A program made the position numbers and the translations under genes. This document shows positions 22,936 through 30,784 of a stretch of DNA of 49,691 nt, piece after piece. Within the stretch, counting starts at the first letter, position 1; each line of letters begins with the position of its first letter. The notes under the pieces were generated by a model, which saw nothing but the letters and a program-made list of their open reading frames with translations, searched no databases and was not told the DNA's origin. The DNA is from Candidatus Nomurabacteria bacterium. Its GTDB lineage: Bacteria; Patescibacteriota; Minisyncoccia; Phycocordibacterales; UBA5272. The stretch lies in contig JAQBRF010000004.1 in assembly GCA_028286645.1 (NCBI GenBank), forward strand, positions 155,501 through 205,191, written 5' to 3'.

Positions 22936-22960
22936 ACCCGCTTCACGGCGGGTTTGTTTT
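22936..22960 (+). terminator. Intrinsic terminator ending the tandem row
   Basis: CCCGC/GCGGG stem (22937-22941, 22948-22952) followed by TTTGTTTTT. Confidence 0.85.
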
Positions 22961-23029
22961 TGCCCTGTAACCTAAGCAAAAGTTGGTAACAGAACTTATC
23001 CTATATAATGCTCTGCTTTGATATAGGCT

Positions 23030-23635
23030 TTATTCATTTACCAACTTCGCATATACAACCAATCTCTTGCTGTAGGTTTTTTTTAATTGGTTCCATACTC
23101 CAGCACATGTAATAAGATTTAGCCGAGACCCGTTATTTCCATTAAATATTTCCTCAGTCGGCGCATTATCATATGGATATGTTTCTGTTTTTTCTACTTT
23201 AAAATGGAGTTTAGTTCCATCATTTCTTGTTATGTATACATCATCCCCTTCCTTTAATAACTTTAAATTTTTAAACACCCCGCTAATAGCCAATGCATTA
23301 TCAAGATGTCCCGCGATCACGGCGCTCCCATTAAATCCCGGAGCGGTGCCATATTTGTACCATCCTACATCTTTAAAGTTTCCAGGTGTTGCCATATTTC
23401 CATCTTTTGTAACCCCTACATACTTAACTGTCGTGTCTATATTTAAAGATGGTATTTGAATTGACTTTGGAAGTTCAGTTTCTGCGTATTCATATTTAAT
23501 TACTTGTGGCGGGGTATTTATTTCTAAGTCGCTTGTTACGCGGTCATAAGTTTTATAGGAGTATAGAAAAAAAACACCGAGGGCTATGATAATGATAATT
23601 ACTATTAATTTGTCAGTTTTTCTTCTTAATTTCAT
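23030..23635 (-). CDS. Sortase family transpeptidase
   Basis: Membrane-bound cysteine transpeptidase that attaches surface proteins to the cell envelope. One N-terminal helix (residues 10-26) anchors the enzyme. The catalytic triad is visible: His110 in VIAGHLDNA, Cys177 in LNLITCAGV and Arg191 in SKRLVVYAKL. The 201-residue length suits class D/E-like housekeeping sortases, but the class is not resolved. The LPNTG protein lies directly upstream on the same strand and is the obvious substrate. A 13-bp perfect stem-loop separates the two genes and may set their ratio. Confidence 0.92.
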   Translation of the reverse strand: MKLRRKTDKLIVIIIIIALGVFFLYSYKTYDRVTSDLEINTPPQVIKYEYAETELPKSIQIPSLNIDTTVKYVGVTKDGNMATPGNFKDVGWYKYGTAPGFNGSAVIAGHLDNALAISGVFKNLKLLKEGDDVYITRNDGTKLHFKVEKTETYPYDNAPTEEIFNGNNGSRLNLITCAGVWNQLKKTYSKRLVVYAKLVNE

Positions 23636-23649
23636 AAATGTATTTATTC

Positions 23650-23680
23650 TAGAAAGCGTACCTCTAAGGTACGCTTTCTA
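23650..23680. promoter_or_regulatory. Perfect 13-bp stem-loop between LPxTG and sortase genes
   Basis: TAGAAAGCGTACC (23650-23662) pairs with GGTACGCTTTCTA (23668-23680). No T-run follows on the minus strand, so it may be a weak terminator, an mRNA-stabilising 3' end, or an attenuator before the sortase gene. Confidence 0.65.
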
Positions 23681-23696
23681 TTAAAACACATTTAGC

Positions 23697-24443
23697 TTAT
23701 TTAGTTGAGTAGTTTCTCTTTAGAAGATAAACTCCGCTACCGATAACTGCAAGTGAGGCTAGTAGGAATGCTGTATTTAGCAATCCATCTCCCGATCCTG
23801 TATTTGGAAGTCCTGGAGTTGTTCCTGGATCAGTTGTTCCAGTTCCTGTTGTAGCTCCTGTTCCACCTGTGAAAGCAACCGTTCCTGAGGTCATGGCTGC
23901 TGATCCCGTTGAAGTCGTTCCTGTTGTAGGAGAAATAGCTCCTCCTGCACTAGTTGTTACGGAATTAGGAACGAAGCTTGATGGAAGTACAGAGACAGTT
24001 ATAGTTCCTGTAGGAGAAACATCTGCTGTAACGTTACATACTAGAGAAACATTTGTACTGGTTCCATTACCAACCACTAGTGGAGTATCTAGAACGAAAA
24101 TATTTGTTCCGTTTAGAAGTCCTACTAGTACGTTATTTCCTGTCGTCAGCGAAGCGCCAGTTCCGGTATTTACTATTCTACAATTTTCAAGCGAGCTTGC
24201 ATTGGCTCCTCCTCCGAAGCTGACTGCTACTGGAATGGAAGCTATACGAGCTGTGTCGCCTGCTGTACCTGTTGCGCTTAGATTAATATTTGCAATTGCA
24301 ACATTAGTAGAACCTGCTGCAACTGATGCGGGAGTGGTCATACCAACTCCTAGTCCGCTTGCAACTTGAGCAAATGATAAACCTGGGATAGCTACTATGG
24401 CTGCTATCGCGAGGCTTAGAGAAACTTTATTTCTTAATTTCAT
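23697..24443 (-). CDS. LPxTG-anchored surface protein
   Basis: Signal peptide (MKLRNKVSLSLAIAAIVAIP, ending LSFAQVAS), a Gly/Ala/Thr/Ser-rich body with strand-like segments (NVAIANINLSATGTAGDTAR), a Thr/Gly low-complexity stalk, then a full cell-wall sorting signal: LPNTG at 212-216, a hydrophobic helix (TAFLLASLAVIGSGVYLL) and a basic tail KRNYSTK. Two cysteines (ENCRIV, LVCNVT) may form a disulfide. The sortase gene follows. No adhesin domain is recognised, so function beyond surface display is unknown. Confidence 0.9.
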   Translation of the reverse strand: MKLRNKVSLSLAIAAIVAIPGLSFAQVASGLGVGMTTPASVAAGSTNVAIANINLSATGTAGDTARIASIPVAVSFGGGANASSLENCRIVNTGTGASLTTGNNVLVGLLNGTNIFVLDTPLVVGNGTSTNVSLVCNVTADVSPTGTITVSVLPSSFVPNSVTTSAGGAISPTTGTTSTGSAAMTSGTVAFTGGTGATTGTGTTDPGTTPGLPNTGSGDGLLNTAFLLASLAVIGSGVYLLKRNYSTK

Positions 24444-24610
24444 ATCTGTGGTTATTTAATCTTTATAAATTGACAATTATAATTAGCAATTATTCACTGC
24501 CACATATGTTTTATTCTAATCTGAAAACAAAGTGGCTCTACACTATAAGACGAAGTAAGAAAGATCTATATTACAAAAATATTCTTGACACCCAGTCATT
24601 CTATTGCTTT

Positions 24611-25114
24611 TTATCTAATACCCGTATCAATATCGAAATCAATTGTAGTGGTTGAAGACTGTTCTACAGTTATTTTCTTTTTCTCTCCTCCCCCAATTCC
24701 TGCAGGATTTACTTGTATATAATACGTTCCTGGTTCAATTTCTATAGCGTATGTACCGTCCGGATGAATCTTCCATCTTTCTTTGATTGTAATTTTATCT
24801 GACTCATAAACTAAAACTCTGCGTGATGTATATTCACCCTGTGTTGTAGGACATGGATTCTCAGGTTGCTCCACAGGACAATTAGGACCTATTGTAATTT
24901 TCCCCGTAACATATCCCAAGCTTTTCGCTGTGCTCGAGGATGTATCTAATGAAGTAGTGGCTGTGTTTTCTATAACAGGAGTGCTTGTGCTAGCTATTTC
25001 TACTACAGCAATAGGAGCTCTGGACGGAGTAGTGTTTCTGTCTAGGTATAAGTAAACTCCTCCGATAATAATGAGAAATAATCCACCAAAGACGATCTTG
25101 CCTAATGGGGTCAT
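24611..25114 (-). CDS. Membrane-anchored protein with carboxypeptidase-regulatory-like beta domain
   Basis: One helix (residues 5-23, GKIVFGGLFLIIIGGVYLY), a Thr/Ser linker, then a beta-sandwich-like domain with GYVTGKITIGPNCPVEQPEN, RRVLVYESDKITIKE, PDGTYAIEIEPGTYYIQVNP and a final TTIDFDI strand. This pattern is like CarboxypepD-regulatory or prealbumin-like domains common on CPR surface proteins. Two cysteines (NCPVEQPENPC) may pair. Start 25114 is used because TATACT lies nine bases upstream within the inverted repeat; the frame extends to 25147. Confidence 0.66.
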   Translation of the reverse strand: MTPLGKIVFGGLFLIIIGGVYLYLDRNTTPSRAPIAVVEIASTSTPVIENTATTSLDTSSSTAKSLGYVTGKITIGPNCPVEQPENPCPTTQGEYTSRRVLVYESDKITIKERWKIHPDGTYAIEIEPGTYYIQVNPAGIGGGEKKKITVEQSSTTTIDFDIDTGIR

Positions 25115-25124
25115 GATTATAATA

Positions 25125-25235
25125 GTATACCCCCATACCAACTTCACACAAGTCTAATGAAGGTAAACAAGAAAATAAATATTTAGATTATTCTATAAAT
25201 ACTTTTCTACTTTTTAAGTTGGTGTGGGGGTATAT
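25125..25235. repeat. Imperfect inverted repeat related to 14535-14583
   Basis: Arms 25125-25144 (GTATACCCCCATACCAACTT) and 25216-25235 match as reverse complements at 18 of 20 positions and are 71 bases apart. As at 14.5 kb, the arm next to the gene supplies its TATACT -10 box. Confidence 0.75.
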
Positions 25236-25311
25236 AGTTATTAGTAATTAGTTACTAGGGAAGATTAATAACATAAGGAATTTCTGAGAACTGGAAGCTG
25301 CCAACTGAAAA

Positions 25312-26196
25312 CTATTTTTTTACCATGTACATATCCTGTCCGAAGCCTCCTACGCCAACGAATTCTACGCAGTCATCATTATTCAATATCCATTCATAAG
25401 GGCGGCATCCTTGGCAACCGCCTTCTCGAGTCTTCGGATCGTATGGTCCATTCGGGCAAACAAATACTTTTTCTGGGCCCATTCTGCCGGCTTCCTTCCT
25501 TGCCTCTTTTACTTTATACGCTACATCAAACACATCTTTATGAGCTTTTTCTAAATCTAATAATGGAACTTCTACTAATTTGTCGCTTTCTAAATACCAA
25601 TAGCTAGCACGCGTCACTTTTCTTTTTTGAAGCGCATTACAAAGCAAAAGATAAATGGGCAATTGCAGCGACCCATCTTTCTCTTCATTCTTTCCAGTTT
25701 TGAAATCAATTATATGAAGGGAGTCCGTTTCGGGTAAGTATTCTATCCAGTCCACTAATCCATTTAAAATAATGTTGTGATCCTCGCTTATGTAATAGTT
25801 GCACGGCATTGTGTCGCGCTTTAACTTAATGCATTTTTTCACTAAGAACTTAGGATCTTTTATTACATTTTCGATCATTTTCTTTCCGCGTGCCTTAAAT
25901 TCATTCTCTTCCTCTAAAGAATTAAATCCTCCCATTTTCCCCGAAACCTTTTTCCAGGCTTCTTCATACTTTTTCAGCAAGTCATAACTCATGCGTGTAT
26001 CGGCTGGATAATCACCCAAGCCTTCTAAAACCTCATGCACAGCTACTCCTAAAGCCATGTGAGGATTTACTATAGACATCTTGTGTCCAGTCGCAGGATT
26101 TTTATACATGTTATGTAAATAATACAGTCGCGGGCATTTCAAAAAATCTCCCATGGAGGAGTGTGATACCCATACTGCACTATATTTATCCGCCAT
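25312..26196 (-). CDS. PD-(D/E)XK nuclease family protein (RecB/AddB/Cas4-like)
   Basis: Nuclease fold with an opening SSMGDFLKCPRLYYLHN helix, GVAVHEVLEG (motif I His), NGLVDWIEYLPETDS (motif II Asp), IDFKTGK (catalytic DxK) and LQLPIYLLLCNAL (motif IV). The early cysteine (KCPR) and a C-terminal cluster (VCPNGPYD and GGCQGCRPYEW) resemble the four-cysteine Fe-S site of AddB and Cas4. No cas genes are nearby, so a recombination or repair role is more likely. Start 26196 is set by TATACT six bases upstream (leaderless). It could work with the helicase-nuclease 1 kb away. Confidence 0.84.
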   Translation of the reverse strand: MADKYSAVWVSHSSMGDFLKCPRLYYLHNMYKNPATGHKMSIVNPHMALGVAVHEVLEGLGDYPADTRMSYDLLKKYEEAWKKVSGKMGGFNSLEEENEFKARGKKMIENVIKDPKFLVKKCIKLKRDTMPCNYYISEDHNIILNGLVDWIEYLPETDSLHIIDFKTGKNEEKDGSLQLPIYLLLCNALQKRKVTRASYWYLESDKLVEVPLLDLEKAHKDVFDVAYKVKEARKEAGRMGPEKVFVCPNGPYDPKTREGGCQGCRPYEWILNNDDCVEFVGVGGFGQDMYMVKK

Positions 26197-26254
26197 AGGA
26201 ATAGTATAGTGCAGAATCTCCAATTAACAATTTCTGGTTTACAAAAAAATCTGC

Positions 26255-26527
26255 TTGACAATCTATTTTGTTAGATGTAGATTATATTTGTGATACTGCT
26301 TCGTGGTGGTCTTACGGGACCAGCTTCCGGCTAGGGGTGACGAGCCTCCACAGACACAGCCCCGAGCGATTAGCGGTACCTACTATGTGCTGTTATTTCC
26401 AGGACAGTATCACACTGAATAAATGAATTACTCTCCGCCTAGGCGAGTAACAAATGGACGGACTAATAATCCGTGCCGACCCTCAGGATGTTGCTTCAAG
26501 CTTCATATCGTCCTGAGGGGTTTTTTA
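26255..26527 (+). ncRNA. Candidate structured non-coding RNA with own promoter and terminator
   Basis: TTGACA (26255-26260), 17-base spacer and TAGATT (26278-26283) put the 5' end near 26290. From there GTGATACTG (26290-26298) pairs perfectly with CAGTATCAC (26405-26413), closing a 124-base domain with several inner hairpins (for example GGCT/AGCC). Two small hairpins follow (around GCCTAGGC, and ACGGA/TCCGT), then a terminator CCCTCAGGA/TCCTGAGGG with TTTTTT (26480-26526). No ORF with an SD. Matches no RNA family I recognise. Confidence 0.65.
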
Positions 26528-26533
26528 TTGTAT

Positions 26534-26670
26534 TTGCAATATTTTTAGTGAGTGATATATTATTTATAACCACCCGCACGCAGAAGTTGTCTTCCATCCT
26601 CTGAGACGATAGATGCGAGAATCTCCCCGATTCGCGGGTGGCCTCCTGACATTTCTGTCAGGGTTTTTTA
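26534..26670 (+). ncRNA. Candidate structured non-coding RNA (about 100 nt)
   Basis: TTGCAA (26534-26539), 16-base spacer, TATATT (26556-26561). The transcript would begin near 26568 at CCACCCGC (26570-26577), which pairs exactly with GCGGGTGG (26634-26641); inside is a GAATC/GATTC hairpin. A separate terminator CCTGAC/GTCAGG with six T residues follows (26645-26669). Unrecognised. Confidence 0.62.
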
Positions 26671-26693
26671 TTTTTATCCCAATTCCATCCTAT

Positions 26694-26849
26694 CTAATCC
26701 CCGGGTATAGAGTTAATTGTGTCCTCATGTATTACGTTTTCAGGCAGGCTTAAATCAATATTCAATCTTTCGGCTTCCTCTACAGTTAAGGTGTCTAAAT
26801 CGTTTATTATTCCTCTTCTTACCGCCTCTTCTTTTGATATCTTTTCCAT
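26694..26849 (-). CDS. Small acidic protein (51 aa)
   Basis: Minus-strand frame starting MEKISKEEAVRRGIINDLDT and ending NSIPGD, acidic, with an apparent helix-turn (LTVEEAERLNIDLSLPE). AT-rich codons and absence of an SD fit native genes; TTGAAA upstream with TAAATA just before the ATG may give a leaderless mRNA. It lies between candidate RNAs and reads towards them. No family recognised. Confidence 0.45.
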   Translation of the reverse strand: MEKISKEEAVRRGIINDLDTLTVEEAERLNIDLSLPENVIHEDTINSIPGD

Positions 26850-26938
26850 ATATTTACTTTAACTTACACTTACGCTTTCAACAATGGGAATTTTCACATT
26901 CTTTAAAAAAGCTATATTTAACAAGGCCTTCTTACCCC

Positions 26939-27319
26939 TTGACAAATCCTGCAGGTTTGCTATACTGTATTTGTGAAGGGGTAGAGAAGTTTTTCTCCTC
27001 TCCACATCGCTGTTCGTTTCAAACCTTCGTGAAGTTCGGGCCTAATTAAGCCCTTGAAATAGTAAATGTTTCACCCTCGTGTGACATGCGAGCCTAGCGC
27101 TCGCCGACTCTGTGTAGGTAGTAGCAAGACCCCCTTGCCTGCCGATGGGCGCCCTTCGGTAGGTTTATCCTTCGAGAGTAGGTGCGGTTGCAAGTTGATT
27201 CTATTGCGAAGTTGGCCAATCCAGAAAGCAAGGCCGCAGTACCCGGGTAGCAGCAGACGGTTCATCGTCTCCTGCTCCCGGGGTTTGTTTTTTCCCGCTC
27301 TGCATTCGCAGGGTTTTTT
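26939..27319 (+). ncRNA. Candidate long structured non-coding RNA (about 320 nt)
   Basis: TTGACA (26939-26944), 16-base spacer, TATACT (26961-26966), so RNA should start near 26973. GC-rich and hairpin-rich (GGGC/GCCC at 27040, GCGAGC/GCTCGC at 27090) with no SD-led ORF; a 96-codon frame at 27066 runs through both terminators and is rejected. It ends with a large terminator stem (CCCGGG 27242-27247 with 27277-27282, inner AGACG/CGTCT) plus T-run, and a second one to 27319. Not tmRNA (no TTCGA arm) or RNase P (no GGAAAGTCC) by inspection. Confidence 0.62.
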
Positions 27320-27360
27320 ATTTGAAAATAAAAGTCTAAAATCTATTAGAAATTAGTGAA

Positions 27361-30300
27361 TTAGATATTTCCTTGTATTAAGTCTTCCTCAAATTCTTTT
27401 ATACCCACCAGCGACTTTTCATATTTGGATGTATCTGGAAAATCTAGCGCACATATCTTTTTATACACTGCCATTATTAATTGCTCCAATCTTTTCACTT
27501 CTTCTAAAATATTTTTATCTTCGAATGAAAGTGAGAGTTCTTGTATTTTATTACCTGTTGATTGCTCTACAAATTCCAAGCACCCCTTCTTCACCTCATG
27601 AGTATTGTGATCACGAGAATTTTCTACTAAAATTTTATAAAACATTAACTGGTATCTATAATGATGCAATTTTATTTTGTCATATACGGTAGTCTTGCCT
27701 TCATCCCAGTCATCATATCCCCGTCCAGTTTTTAAATCTATCACTGTCCATGAATCGTTATCTCCTTTTACTATTTTATCTATCTTTCCGTTTATATATG
27801 AGCCGTCTAATTGAACGCATTGCTTGGCGAAGTTTAATTCTACTATATCTTCTGCCTTAATTTCATCTTTTTTTATTTCAATATATTTTTCAAGCGCTCT
27901 TTCACCTCTCTTTCTTTGCTTCTCTTCTTCATAATCCGGGAGTCTGCCCTTTTTAAGTTCCTTTCTGAATGATTCAAATACTTTTTCTATATCCGGAAAG
28001 GCTCCATCTTTGCGTATGAGAATATGAGCATCTTCTATTGCTTTGTGAATTGCCGTTCCGTATACATTGCTGACTGATTTAGCCTGCGGGAAGCGAAGTA
28101 AGTTTTGCTCGAGAAATAACAATGGTCCTCCTTCCATAACATTTAAGAAATTATTTAAGTGTGTCGGCGGAAGCATATAGCCTTCTATTACTTTTTTGAG
28201 CAACGCTTTCTCATCTTTCGCAAAAGGAGGAATGTGATAAACCTGTAACCCTTCAGCAAGCAGCTCGCTTTGCTCTACTTCTGTGACGCCTTTATCAGTG
28301 TCTGGTAGATCCGGATGCGACAAAAATCTAAGAGGACTTTTATGATGAGTTATATAAAGAGTGTGCCTTGCTCTTGTAATGGCTACATAAAATAGCCGAA
28401 TAAAGTCATCTTCCTCGTCGCCTGTCTGTTTGAGTCCTAGAAGGTTTATCGGGAATGATAATTTATTTCCCTTTGGTCTTCCTGCCCAGATGTCATCGTT
28501 TACTGAAATTATAAATACATAATCAAATTCAAGCCCCTTCGCGCTATGAGAAGTAAGCAGTGAGACAGAATTTTCATTATGAGCAAATGGGGTTTCATTT
28601 ATAAGAGGAATATTATAATCCACATGCATGTCGACAAACTCCCCCACGTCACGAGCTAAAAGTAATGTCCCCTCTTTATAATTTCGAAGTGCCTGCATGA
28701 AGACTCGAAGAGATGAAAGGAAATGTATGTATGATGCTGGATTTTCTTTAAATACGCTTTTACCAAAGTAATATTCTTTATAAGGAGAAGTAAAGGGAGA
28801 TTCGAGGTTTAGAGCAATGAGTGTAGGTTCCTCATCTTCGTTTTCTGATTCCGGAGTCCGCGGAATGTCCTTGCTTCCTATGAGGGCGTCTAAGATAATT
28901 TCAAGCGGAATTGTTTGTGATAATGTTCCAAGCTCTATTAAGAATTGGGCGAGCAAATGCATTTTTTCATCAGTGCTCTTTTCCATTGCTTCAAGCCAGG
29001 AAATGTTTTCTCTTTTGGCATTTTCTGCAACCTTCCAAATAGAAATTCTGCCAAGACCCCAAAATGGGAATGATAAAATCTCTGGCAGATACTCATCCTT
29101 TTCCCACTGCTCTCCGCCCACTGTTGATAAAAATCTACACAGAGTAATTAATTCCTTTACATGCACCTCATCAAACACATTTTCTTTTCTGGTGTATGTA
29201 TATGGAACATTTAATTTATCCATATATGGCAAGATAGAAATAAGCTGTCTATGCTCGCGTGCAATAACTGCGATTTCTTTCGCAGGAACTCCATTTTGTA
29301 AAAGTTCTTGTATCTTTTTGCTTGTGTACGCGTACTCTTCTATGTCGGTTCCAAAGGCGCAGGTATGAATTTCTCCAACTGGGAGGTCTTTATTTTTCGC
29401 TTTTAAATCTTTCCTTACATCTTTATAAATAGTTTCCAATCTATTTACTCCTTGAGTTACAATTGCGCGCGCGAAGTCTAATATCTTCTGGGTGGATCTA
29501 TAGTTTTCTATAAGAACAATTCTTTCTACATCTTTATAAAGCTCGCTAAAGGAATGGATGTTTGAAATTTCTGCCCCCTGGAATCGATAGATCGCCTGGT
29601 CATCATCCCCGACCACGCACACATTCGGTCGTCCTTCATGAACTGGATTGCTCGATAATGCTTTTACGAGTTCTAGCTGAGCGTTATTCGTATCTTGGAA
29701 TTCGTCAACCATTATGTAGTGATAAAGCTCTTCAATCTCAGTGCGAAGTGTTTCATTCTTTGAAAGAGCGTCCACCACTTGTAAAATCATGTCTTCATAA
29801 TCGAAATATCCTTCTTTGTATAATGCCTTTTGATACATTTTATAAATATCTACTAAGGCATACAGCTTAGACAATGATAGAAAATCTTTAAACACCCTGT
29901 TTCCATCTTCATCCTTACCTGTATATTCTGTCTTCCATCCAGATAGCGGCGTATTTTTCTCTGTGGCTTCTGCTAATGTAAGAGCGTTTTCTATGCTCTT
30001 CGCATACATTGATCCGATATTTGTGCCGCTTTTCTCAAACTCCATTCGCATTACTTCAAAAGCGGAAATAGAATCTTTCCCGATGCGTTCTGGCAGGTGT
30101 TCGGAAAGTATTTTATTTAATTCTACAAGAGCTTTTTCATTTTCTTCTAATATTTCTTTAAATCTGTCTGGAGATAATCCGCCCTTTTTTATATCCTTAA
30201 TTCTTCCCTGCGCTTCTTTTAGATAGGCATATCCTCGTTCCGGATGATATCCCCCTAAAACATGCTTATGCTCTAATCTTTCAAATATGTTTTTTAAAAT

Positions 30301-30702
30301 TTCACTTTGAATTAAATCGCTCGCTGGGCGAAAGTGCGTGGCTTCGAAGAAATATTCCGGATATCGGCCGATGATATCGGTGCAAAATCCATGGAATGTG
30401 TAAATTGCCACTCTATATGCATCTGCTCCTATCAAATTTTCCAATCTCTCCCGCATATTTAATGCCGCGGTTTCAGTAAAGGTAAGGCAAAGAATGTTAT
30501 ATGCCCTTGCGCGCCCTTCTTTCAGTATTTTCCCCACACGGAGAGATAATAACTCAGTCTTCCCTGATCCAGGTCCAGCAATCACCATAACTGGGCCGTC
30601 GGTAGTGTCTACAGCTTTCTTCTGTCCTTCATTTAAGGATTTGTATCGTGCGTCAAACTTTCTATCCAAATCACTTTTTTGTTCGTTTCTAGAAATTGCC
30701 AT
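27361..30702 (-). CDS. UvrD/PcrA-type helicase fused to C-terminal PD-(D/E)XK nuclease
   Basis: Large (1113 residues) superfamily 1A helicase-nuclease resembling AddA/RecB. Walker A is AGPGSGKTE (residues 42-50); Walker B is MVDEFQDTN; VVGDDDQAIYRFQGA is motif III, TSHSAKGLEFDYVF motif V and RLFYVAITRARHTLY motif VI. The C-terminal nuclease has YGTAIHKAIED (motif I), NGKIDKIV (motif II), WTVIDLKTGRG (DxK) and HHYRYQLMFYK (QxxxY-like). It likely resects or repairs double-strand breaks, perhaps with the PD-(D/E)XK protein at 25312. TATACT lies nine bases before the ATG. Confidence 0.9.
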   Translation of the reverse strand: MAISRNEQKSDLDRKFDARYKSLNEGQKKAVDTTDGPVMVIAGPGSGKTELLSLRVGKILKEGRARAYNILCLTFTETAALNMRERLENLIGADAYRVAIYTFHGFCTDIIGRYPEYFFEATHFRPASDLIQSEILKNIFERLEHKHVLGGYHPERGYAYLKEAQGRIKDIKKGGLSPDRFKEILEENEKALVELNKILSEHLPERIGKDSISAFEVMRMEFEKSGTNIGSMYAKSIENALTLAEATEKNTPLSGWKTEYTGKDEDGNRVFKDFLSLSKLYALVDIYKMYQKALYKEGYFDYEDMILQVVDALSKNETLRTEIEELYHYIMVDEFQDTNNAQLELVKALSSNPVHEGRPNVCVVGDDDQAIYRFQGAEISNIHSFSELYKDVERIVLIENYRSTQKILDFARAIVTQGVNRLETIYKDVRKDLKAKNKDLPVGEIHTCAFGTDIEEYAYTSKKIQELLQNGVPAKEIAVIAREHRQLISILPYMDKLNVPYTYTRKENVFDEVHVKELITLCRFLSTVGGEQWEKDEYLPEILSFPFWGLGRISIWKVAENAKRENISWLEAMEKSTDEKMHLLAQFLIELGTLSQTIPLEIILDALIGSKDIPRTPESENEDEEPTLIALNLESPFTSPYKEYYFGKSVFKENPASYIHFLSSLRVFMQALRNYKEGTLLLARDVGEFVDMHVDYNIPLINETPFAHNENSVSLLTSHSAKGLEFDYVFIISVNDDIWAGRPKGNKLSFPINLLGLKQTGDEEDDFIRLFYVAITRARHTLYITHHKSPLRFLSHPDLPDTDKGVTEVEQSELLAEGLQVYHIPPFAKDEKALLKKVIEGYMLPPTHLNNFLNVMEGGPLLFLEQNLLRFPQAKSVSNVYGTAIHKAIEDAHILIRKDGAFPDIEKVFESFRKELKKGRLPDYEEEKQRKRGERALEKYIEIKKDEIKAEDIVELNFAKQCVQLDGSYINGKIDKIVKGDNDSWTVIDLKTGRGYDDWDEGKTTVYDKIKLHHYRYQLMFYKILVENSRDHNTHEVKKGCLEFVEQSTGNKIQELSLSFEDKNILEEVKRLEQLIMAVYKKICALDFPDTSKYEKSLVGIKEFEEDLIQGNI

Positions 30703-30724
30703 TATTTATTAAGTATACTTTATG

Positions 30725-30753
30725 TTGACTTATCACGCATACGCCAGTAAAGT
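30725..30753 (+). promoter_or_regulatory. Promoter of the 30785 unit
   Basis: TTGACT (30725-30730), 17-base spacer, TAAAGT (30748-30753), placed directly behind the divergent helicase promoter. Confidence 0.72.
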
Positions 30754-30784
30754 AGCATTACCCGAAACTAATTAGGCGAGAACA

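Noticed and set aside
18674-22960. CRISPR-like or repeat-based array in the tandem row
   Set aside because: Terminators resemble each other in design but not in sequence; no repeated spacer-separated unit.
25312-26196. Cas4 of a CRISPR system
   Set aside because: No other cas gene or repeat array in the window; AddB-like nuclease is the better reading.
26939-27319. tmRNA or RNase P RNA
   Set aside because: No TTCGA tRNA-like arm, tag frame or GGAAAGTCC core could be found; left as unassigned RNA.
27066-27356. 96-codon frame inside the long RNA candidate
   Set aside because: No SD, reads through two terminators, and its composition follows the RNA hairpins.
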